Of a stretch of DNA of 64,000 nucleotides, positions 59,329-64,000 are shown piece by piece. The position numbers were made by a program, and so were the translations under genes. The stretch is from NCBI RefSeq assembly GCF_042675645.1, contig NZ_JBHTJH010000017.1, forward strand, positions 434,001 to 498,000, written 5' to 3'. Each line of letters starts with the position of its first letter. Within the stretch, counting starts at the first letter, position 1. This DNA is from Sungkyunkwania multivorans (GTDB taxonomy: Bacteria; Bacteroidota; Bacteroidia; Flavobacteriales; Flavobacteriaceae). The notes below the pieces were generated by a model that worked only from the letters and a program-made list of their open reading frames with translations, had not been told where the DNA came from and did no database searches.

Positions 59329-60579
59329 TTAGTTTAATTTCTTGAAAAGTATACAGGCATTATGGCCGCCAAAACCAAAGGTATTACTCATCGCAACATT
59401 GACGTCACGATTTTGTGCTTTGTTGAGGGTAAGATTAAGCGAAGGGTCTATGTTTTCATCAATCGTACTGTGATTGATGGTAGGAGGCACGATATTGTGA
59501 TGCATGGCCAATAGAGAGGCAATGGCCTCGATAGCTCCTGCAGCTCCTAGCAAATGCCCAGTCATGGACTTTGTAGAGTTGATATTGATATTTTTCGCAT
59601 GCTCTCCAAATACCTTACCAATGGCCTTTAGTTCGGCAACGTCTCCAAGAGGAGTCGAAGTACCATGTGTATTGATGGCATCGATATCCTCAGGTTGCAA
59701 ACCAGCATTTTGAAGACAATTCTCCATAACAGCTACCACTCCAATTCCATCTGGATGAGGTGCCGTCATGTGATAGGCGTCTGCAGAAAGACCCCCACCA
59801 ACTACCTCGGCATAGATTTTGGCGCCTCGAGCCATCGCATGTTCATAATCTTCTAATATAAGTGCTCCTGCACCTTCTCCGAGGACAAAACCGTCTCGAT
59901 TGGCATCAAAAGGTCGTGAAGCCGATTTGGGATCATCGTTTCTGGTACTCATCGCGTGCATCGCATTGAAACCACCCATACCTGCTTCGGTAACGGCAGC
60001 TTCCGAACCTCCGGTAACAATGATCTCTGCATGTCCCAAACGGATATAATTTAAGGCGTCGATGATGGAGTTGGCAGATGATGCACAGGCCGATACTGTA
60101 GTGTAGTTAGGCCCCATAAAACCGTGCTTTATCGAAATTAGGCCCGGCGCGATATCCGCAATCATCTTTGGAATGAAAAAGGGATTGAATCGTGGTGTTC
60201 CATCTCCCGCTGCGAAGTTCATCACTTCCGTCTGGAAGGTTTCCAAACCACCAATGCCCGCACCCCAGATAACTCCGACACGTTTTTTGTCGATCTTCTC
60301 GAGGTCTAAGCCAGCATCCAAGATGGCCTCGTCCGAGGCCACCATGGCATACTGCGCAAATTTATCAAGCTTTCTAGCTTCTTTTCTATCAAAATGGTCT
60401 AAGGCATCAAAGTCCTTGACCTCGCAGGCAAATTGTGTTTTAAATTTGGAGGCGTCAAAATGAGTGACTGGTGCTGCACCACTCACTCCATTGACCAGAC
60501 CGTTCCAATAGGATGAAATATCGTTTCCGATCGGTGTGAGGGCTCCTAATCCTGTGACAACAACTCGCCTTAATTTCAT
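59329..60579 (-). CDS. fabF: 3-oxoacyl-ACP synthase II
   Basis: A 416-residue elongating condensing enzyme. Cys in YTTVSACASSANSI, His in INTHGTSTPLGD and His in SMTGHLLGAAGAIE form the Cys-His-His triad. RRVVVTGLGALTPIGND start and NTFGFGGHNACILF end are typical. It is flanked by acpP (20 bp) and rnc (13 bp) on the same strand. Confidence 0.97.
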   Translation of the reverse strand: MKLRRVVVTGLGALTPIGNDISSYWNGLVNGVSGAAPVTHFDASKFKTQFACEVKDFDALDHFDRKEARKLDKFAQYAMVASDEAILDAGLDLEKIDKKRVGVIWGAGIGGLETFQTEVMNFAAGDGTPRFNPFFIPKMIADIAPGLISIKHGFMGPNYTTVSACASSANSIIDALNYIRLGHAEIIVTGGSEAAVTEAGMGGFNAMHAMSTRNDDPKSASRPFDANRDGFVLGEGAGALILEDYEHAMARGAKIYAEVVGGGLSADAYHMTAPHPDGIGVVAVMENCLQNAGLQPEDIDAINTHGTSTPLGDVAELKAIGKVFGEHAKNININSTKSMTGHLLGAAGAIEAIASLLAMHHNIVPPTINHSTIDENIDPSLNLTLNKAQNRDVNVAMSNTFGFGGHNACILFKKLN

Positions 60580-60599
60580 ATGGTATAAGTAATTACTTC

Positions 60600-60833
60600 T
60601 TACTTAGCTTCTTCAATATATTGAATGGCTTGCCCAACGGTAGCGATATTTTCAGCTTGGTCGTCCGGAATTTGAATATCGAATTCTTTTTCGAACTCCA
60701 TGATAAGCTCAACTGTGTCTAGTGAATCCGCACCTAGGTCGTTTGTGAAGCTAGCTTCTGCAACCACTTCGTTTTCATCTACACCCAATTTGTCTACGAT
60801 TATCGCTTTTACTCTTGATGCAATGTCTGACAT
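60600..60833 (-). CDS. acpP: Acyl carrier protein
   Basis: A 77-residue acidic carrier. Ser37 in DLGADSLDTVELIMEFE takes the 4'-phosphopantetheine arm. The length and sequence match AcpP of fatty-acid synthesis. First gene of acpP-fabF-rnc, with a good promoter-like element upstream. Confidence 0.98.
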   Translation of the reverse strand: MSDIASRVKAIIVDKLGVDENEVVAEASFTNDLGADSLDTVELIMEFEKEFDIQIPDDQAENIATVGQAIQYIEEAK

Positions 60834-60862
60834 AATCTTAAGTTTTAAAATTTAATTGTTGG

Positions 60863-60891
60863 CAAAAATAAAAAACTTTGAATTAAAACAA
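60863..60891 (-). promoter_or_regulatory. Putative acpP promoter (TTG-N18-TATTTTTG)
   Basis: The minus strand has TTG (60889-60891) and TATTTTTG (60863-60870) separated by 18 nt, a good match to the Bacteroidota -33/-7 pattern. The acpP ATG is 29 nt further. Confidence 0.6.
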
Positions 60892-61010
60892 GCTTTCCCA
60901 AAAAATAATGTGAATACAAGTTACTAAAATGATCTGAAGTAATTTCTTTTTGCCTTCCTTTTATTGATAATTATTCTTTTTTTTGTCCAACCAACACATC
61001 TCTCTTGCTC

Positions 61011-61586
61011 ATGAAACGAATTGTGATCTTTGCCTCGGGTTCTGGTACCAATGCCGAGAATATTATTAGGTTTTTTCAAGGCCGTGAAGATGCGAAGGTT
61101 GTCCAAGTCCTTTCTAACAAGAAGGATGCCAAAGTTTTAGAACGGGCAAACACCCACGAGGTAAGCGCTTTTTCCTTTAATAGAACTGCCTTTTATCAAA
61201 GTGAGGACGTGTTGAATCTGTTAAAGGCCACCCATCCGGATCTGATCGTATTGGCAGGCTTTCTGTGGAAGTTCCCTACCGATCTTATCGAGGCTTTCCC
61301 CAATAGGATAATCAACCTTCATCCAGCCCTGCTTCCTAAGTATGGAGGTAAGGGAATGTATGGTATGCACGTGCACAAAGCGGTCATAGCCAATAGAGAA
61401 GAAACATCTGGAATTACAATACATTACGTAAATGAACAGTATGATGAGGGAGCAATAATTTTTCAGGCGTCCACTAAGATAGAGGCTAAAGACACTCCAG
61501 AAATCCTGGCGGCAAAGATCCATTCATTGGAATATGAACATTTTCCGATGGTCATCGCTCAGCTGCTCTCAGACCAAAATAAGTGA
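61011..61586 (+). CDS. purN: Phosphoribosylglycinamide formyltransferase
   Basis: A 191-residue folate enzyme in purine synthesis. Seen: RIVIFASGSGTNAENII (phosphate loop), LAGFLWKFPTDLIEAFPNRIINLHPALLPKYGG with the catalytic Asn/His/Asp neighbourhood, and GITIHYVNEQYDEGAIIFQ. The ATG at 61011 gives the family start; two codons upstream were also open. RNase H gene follows 3 bp after the stop. Confidence 0.96.
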   Translation: MKRIVIFASGSGTNAENIIRFFQGREDAKVVQVLSNKKDAKVLERANTHEVSAFSFNRTAFYQSEDVLNLLKATHPDLIVLAGFLWKFPTDLIEAFPNRIINLHPALLPKYGGKGMYGMHVHKAVIANREETSGITIHYVNEQYDEGAIIFQASTKIEAKDTPEILAAKIHSLEYEHFPMVIAQLLSDQNK

Positions 61587-61589
61587 TCT

Positions 61590-62225
61590 ATGGCGAAGAA
61601 AGAAAAATTCTATGTAGTCTGGGAAGGGCATCGACCAGGTATTTATATGAAATGGGATGATTGTAAGGCGGCAGTCAAAAACTATGCAGGTGCCAAATAC
61701 AAATCCTTCGAAAGCTTTGATGAAGCCAAAAAGGCCTACAATGGTAATTACGAGGATTTTAAAGGGAGATCAAAGAAGAAAACTGCCTTAACTCCCGAAC
61801 AGATCGCAAAAATAGGAGAACCTAACCTGTACTCTATTGCCGTGGATGCGGCTTCGAGCGGTAATCCAGGAAAGATGGAATATCGGGGAGTGGATGCGCA
61901 AACAGGCAAGCAACTCTTTCATCAAGGACCCTTTGATCAAGGAACCAACAATGTGGGGGAATTTTTGGCCTTGGTACATGGACTGGCCTATCTAAAACAA
62001 AACAAAAGCGACCGTATCATCTACTCCGATTCTAAAATAGCCATAGGATGGGTAAAGAAGAAACAGTGTAAAACCAAATTGAAGCGGACTTCTAGGAATG
62101 CGAAATTGTTTCAATTGGTGGACCGCGCCATCAAATGGCTTAAAGAAAATGATTATAAGACCACGATCGTTAAATGGGAGACCAAGGCATGGGGAGAGAT
62201 CCCCGCAGACTTCGGGAGAAAATAA
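61590..62225 (+). CDS. Ribonuclease H1 with viroplasmin N-domain
   Basis: A 211-residue RNase H type I that removes RNA from RNA-DNA hybrids. N-terminal hybrid-binding domain (5-50) KFYVVWEGHRPGIYMKWDDCKAAVKNY-like; then RNase H fold with Asp86 (IAVDAASSGNPG), Glu124 (NVGEFLALVHG), Asp147 (IIYSDSKIAIGWV) and Asp207 near the end. All four metal residues are present. It sits 3 bp after purN. Confidence 0.95.
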   Translation: MAKKEKFYVVWEGHRPGIYMKWDDCKAAVKNYAGAKYKSFESFDEAKKAYNGNYEDFKGRSKKKTALTPEQIAKIGEPNLYSIAVDAASSGNPGKMEYRGVDAQTGKQLFHQGPFDQGTNNVGEFLALVHGLAYLKQNKSDRIIYSDSKIAIGWVKKKQCKTKLKRTSRNAKLFQLVDRAIKWLKENDYKTTIVKWETKAWGEIPADFGRK

Positions 62226-62263
62226 GGAGCCTGCAGAACGCACAATCACTGAAAAGTAAAATG

Positions 62264-62271
62264 TATATTTG
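62264..62271 (+). promoter_or_regulatory. Putative promoter box TATATTTG for the PfkB gene
   Basis: TATATTTG fits TAnnTTTG and precedes the PfkB ATG by 18 nt; no obvious -33 element. Confidence 0.4.
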
Positions 62272-62289
62272 CAAAAATTTTAATACGCT

Positions 62290-63216
62290 ATGAGCAAATT
62301 ATTGATTGTGGGTACGGTCGCCTTTGATGAGATAGAAACCCCCTTTGGGAAAACAGGAAAGATCCTGGGAGGTGCAGGAACATTCATTGGGCTCTCTGCC
62401 TCACATTTTAGGGTGGATGCCGCCATTGTCTCTGTCGTTGGTGATGATCTTCCAGAGGAATACTTGGAATTATTGGAGGATAGGGGAATCGACATTTCTG
62501 GCATTGAGGTCGTCCATGGCGGAAAGACCTTTTACTGGAAAGGACGTTACCACAATGATCTGAACTCTCGCGACACGCTAGTCACCGAACTGAATACTTT
62601 GGCGGACTTTCAGCCAAAAGTACCTGATGCTTACAAGGATTCGGCCATACTCATGCTTGGGAACCTTCACCCCATGGTACAGCTTAGTGTTTTAGAACAG
62701 ATGACCTCTAGGCCAAAACTCACTATTTTGGACACGATGAATTTTTGGATGGACAATAGCATGGAAGACTTGATGAAGGTGATCGCCAAGGTAGATGTTA
62801 TCACCATCAATGACGAAGAGGCCAGACAATTATCTGGGGAATATTCCTTGGTGAAAGCTGCTCAGAAAATCCACAGCATGGGACCAAAATATGTCGTGAT
62901 CAAAAAAGGAGAGCACGGCGCGCTTCTGTTTAATGATGACAATATCTTTTTCGCACCCGCTTTACCATTGGAAGAAGTATTTGACCCAACTGGTGCTGGG
63001 GACACCTTTGCTGGCGGTTTTGCTGGATATCTGGCAAAGCATGAGGACATCTCTTTTGAAAGCATGAAAAATGCGATCATCTATGGTTCCAACCTCGCCT
63101 CGTTTTGTGTAGAGAAGTTTGGCACACAGCGGATGGAATCATTAACTAGAGGAGAGGTGGAAACACGTTTGCAACAATTCAAAAATTTAACACAGTTCGA
63201 AATTGAATTAACTTAA
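62290..63216 (+). CDS. PfkB-family carbohydrate kinase
   Basis: A 308-residue ribokinase-like enzyme. N-terminal KLLIVGTVAFDEIETPFG, glycine motif GGAGTFIGLSAS, and the C-terminal PfkB signature FDPTGAGDTFAGGFAGYLA with the catalytic Asp. Members phosphorylate sugars, nucleosides or other small molecules; the flavobacterial homologues are uncharacterised and the position beside a purF-like gene suggests, without proof, a purine link. A terminator follows. Confidence 0.92.
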   Translation: MSKLLIVGTVAFDEIETPFGKTGKILGGAGTFIGLSASHFRVDAAIVSVVGDDLPEEYLELLEDRGIDISGIEVVHGGKTFYWKGRYHNDLNSRDTLVTELNTLADFQPKVPDAYKDSAILMLGNLHPMVQLSVLEQMTSRPKLTILDTMNFWMDNSMEDLMKVIAKVDVITINDEEARQLSGEYSLVKAAQKIHSMGPKYVVIKKGEHGALLFNDDNIFFAPALPLEEVFDPTGAGDTFAGGFAGYLAKHEDISFESMKNAIIYGSNLASFCVEKFGTQRMESLTRGEVETRLQQFKNLTQFEIELT

Positions 63217-63223
63217 ATAAAAC

Positions 63224-63247
63224 GCCCTGAATTTTCGGGGCTTTTTT
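63224..63247 (+). terminator. Terminator after the PfkB gene
   Basis: GCCC (63224-63227) plus T-G, G-C and A-T pairs with the GGGGC arm up to 63241, small AU loop, then six T. The T tract runs into TATTTTTAC, a possible promoter box for the next gene. Confidence 0.8.
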
Positions 63248-63284
63248 ATTTTTACAACGATACAACACAACGCAACAACAGCTA

Positions 63285-64000
63285 ATGAGTGATGAACTAA
63301 AACACGAGTGTGGCATTGCCCTCGTCAGACTTTTAAAGCCATTAGAATATTACAAGGAAAAATACGGAAGTGCATTTTATGGTGTGAATAAGATGTACTT
63401 GCTCATGGAAAAACAACATAATCGGGGACAAGACGGCGCAGGTTTTGCGAGTATCAAACTAGACATGGAACCTGGAGAGCGTTACATTAGTAGGGTGCGC
63501 TCCAACCAATCGCAGCCTATTCAAGATATTTTTGCCCAGATCAATGAACGTATCAATACCGAGATCAAATCACATCCAGAGTATGCCGAGGATGTAGCCC
63601 TACAAAAGAAATATATCCCCTATATCGGTGAATTGCTGTTAGGACATGTTCGCTATGGTACTTTTGGAAAGAACAGCGTAGAGAGCGTCCATCCATTTCT
63701 GAGGCAAAACAATTGGATGCACCGTAACCTTATCGTCGCAGGAAACTTCAACATGACAAATGTGAATGAGCTTTTTAGCAACCTCGTTCAGCTGGGCCAG
63801 CATCCAAAGGAGAAAGCAGACACCATTACTATCATGGAGAAAATAGGTCATTTCTTGGACGATGCAGTTGCAAAGCTTTATAAGCAGATCAAGAATGAGG
63901 GATATAATAAATTCGAAGCCTCACCATTGATTGCCGATCGCCTAAACGTTGCAAAGATTCTAAGAAAAGCGGCGAAGAACTGGGATGGAGGATACGCAAT
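63285..64000 (+). CDS. Amidophosphoribosyltransferase-like protein, 5' part
   Basis: First ~238 codons of a class II glutamine amidotransferase of the PurF type; the 3' end lies beyond the window. Seen: SDELKHECGIALVRLLKP with Cys9 as the likely N-terminal nucleophile after propeptide removal, EKQHNRGQDGAGFASI, GHVRYGTFGKNSVESVHPF and NLIVAGNFNMTN, the glutaminase-site motifs. PurF starts purine synthesis from PRPP and glutamine. Bacteroidota carry a long PurF variant whose assignment as main or second copy cannot be decided from this part. Confidence 0.9.
   Translation, partial: MSDELKHECGIALVRLLKPLEYYKEKYGSAFYGVNKMYLLMEKQHNRGQDGAGFASIKLDMEPGERYISRVRSNQSQPIQDIFAQINERINTEIKSHPEYAEDVALQKKYIPYIGELLLGHVRYGTFGKNSVESVHPFLRQNNWMHRNLIVAGNFNMTNVNELFSNLVQLGQHPKEKADTITIMEKIGHFLDDAVAKLYKQIKNEGYNKFEASPLIADRLNVAKILRKAAKNWDGGYA

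Noticed and set aside
1..64000. CRISPR arrays, insertion sequences or integrase genes
   Set aside because: No regularly spaced direct repeats, transposase or integrase motifs were found, although the accessory locus at 48.7-53.7 kb and the OLD gene were inspected for flanking repeats.

Overview
The window is chromosomal DNA of a Bacteroidota bacterium, almost certainly family Flavobacteriaceae. The evidence is direct: promoter-like boxes of the TAnnTTTG type, a secreted protein with a C-terminal type IX secretion (T9SS) sorting domain, an IPExxxVDY-family protein, a TonB-dependent receptor with a carboxypeptidase-like N-domain, a GH97 glycosidase, LytTR two-component proteins and many lipoproteins with a Cys after a short hydrophobic signal. 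Coding density is high. Several families of short hairpin repeats lie between genes.

Layout. 1-7 kb: start of lepA, an LRR lipoprotein, a TolB-like propeller lipoprotein divergent from an M28 peptidase, and a TonB-type receptor. 7-16.4 kb: housekeeping genes (dusB, a LolC/E-like permease with rbfA, mce, a CAU tRNA, a tiny CTERM-like protein, ribE/pdxA, then the DUF177-rpmF-fabH-accB-accC fatty-acid cluster). 16.5-23.4 kb: a FAD oxidoreductase, an orphan Vsr endonuclease overlapped by a GreA-like gene, a secreted protein, and a propeller-sensor LytS kinase with its LytTR regulator. 23.5-33.7 kb: ABC ATPase, prolyl oligopeptidase, small membrane and lipoproteins, asd, mscL, alr, tdk, DoxX, rsmI. 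33.7-36.2 kb: an AT-rich OLD-family ATPase/TOPRIM nuclease packed between rsmI and a uracil-DNA glycosylase. 36.2-48.6 kb: T9SS cargo protein, recJ-GH97, an LpxH-like hydrolase, queD, enoyl-CoA hydratase, small enzymes and dinB. 48.7-53.7 kb: an accessory locus, all on the minus strand. 53.7-64 kb: ketopantoate reductase, pyk, a sensor kinase, the acpP-fabF-rnc operon, purN, an RNase H1, a PfkB kinase and the start of a purF-like gene.

The most unusual region is 48.7-53.7 kb. A lipoprotein with a conserved N-terminal region, a Gly/Asn/Asp-rich linker and a C-terminal M23 peptidase domain is followed by a start-less orphan C-terminal cassette. That cassette carries a duplicated copy of the same linker fused to a different, unrecognised C-terminus. 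Several small unknown genes follow, including a diverged paralogue pair (one with a signal peptide, one without) and a frameshifted remnant of a neighbouring small gene. This is the architecture of a polymorphic, cassette-swapping effector/immunity locus. The toxin role is inference and has not been demonstrated.

The other notable signals are four genes whose start codon sits exactly 4 nt after a promoter-like box, a hairpin repeat family with a compensatory base change, REP-like hairpins placed 2-3 nt after stop codons, and an 11-bp direct repeat with 21-bp period near LytTR genes.
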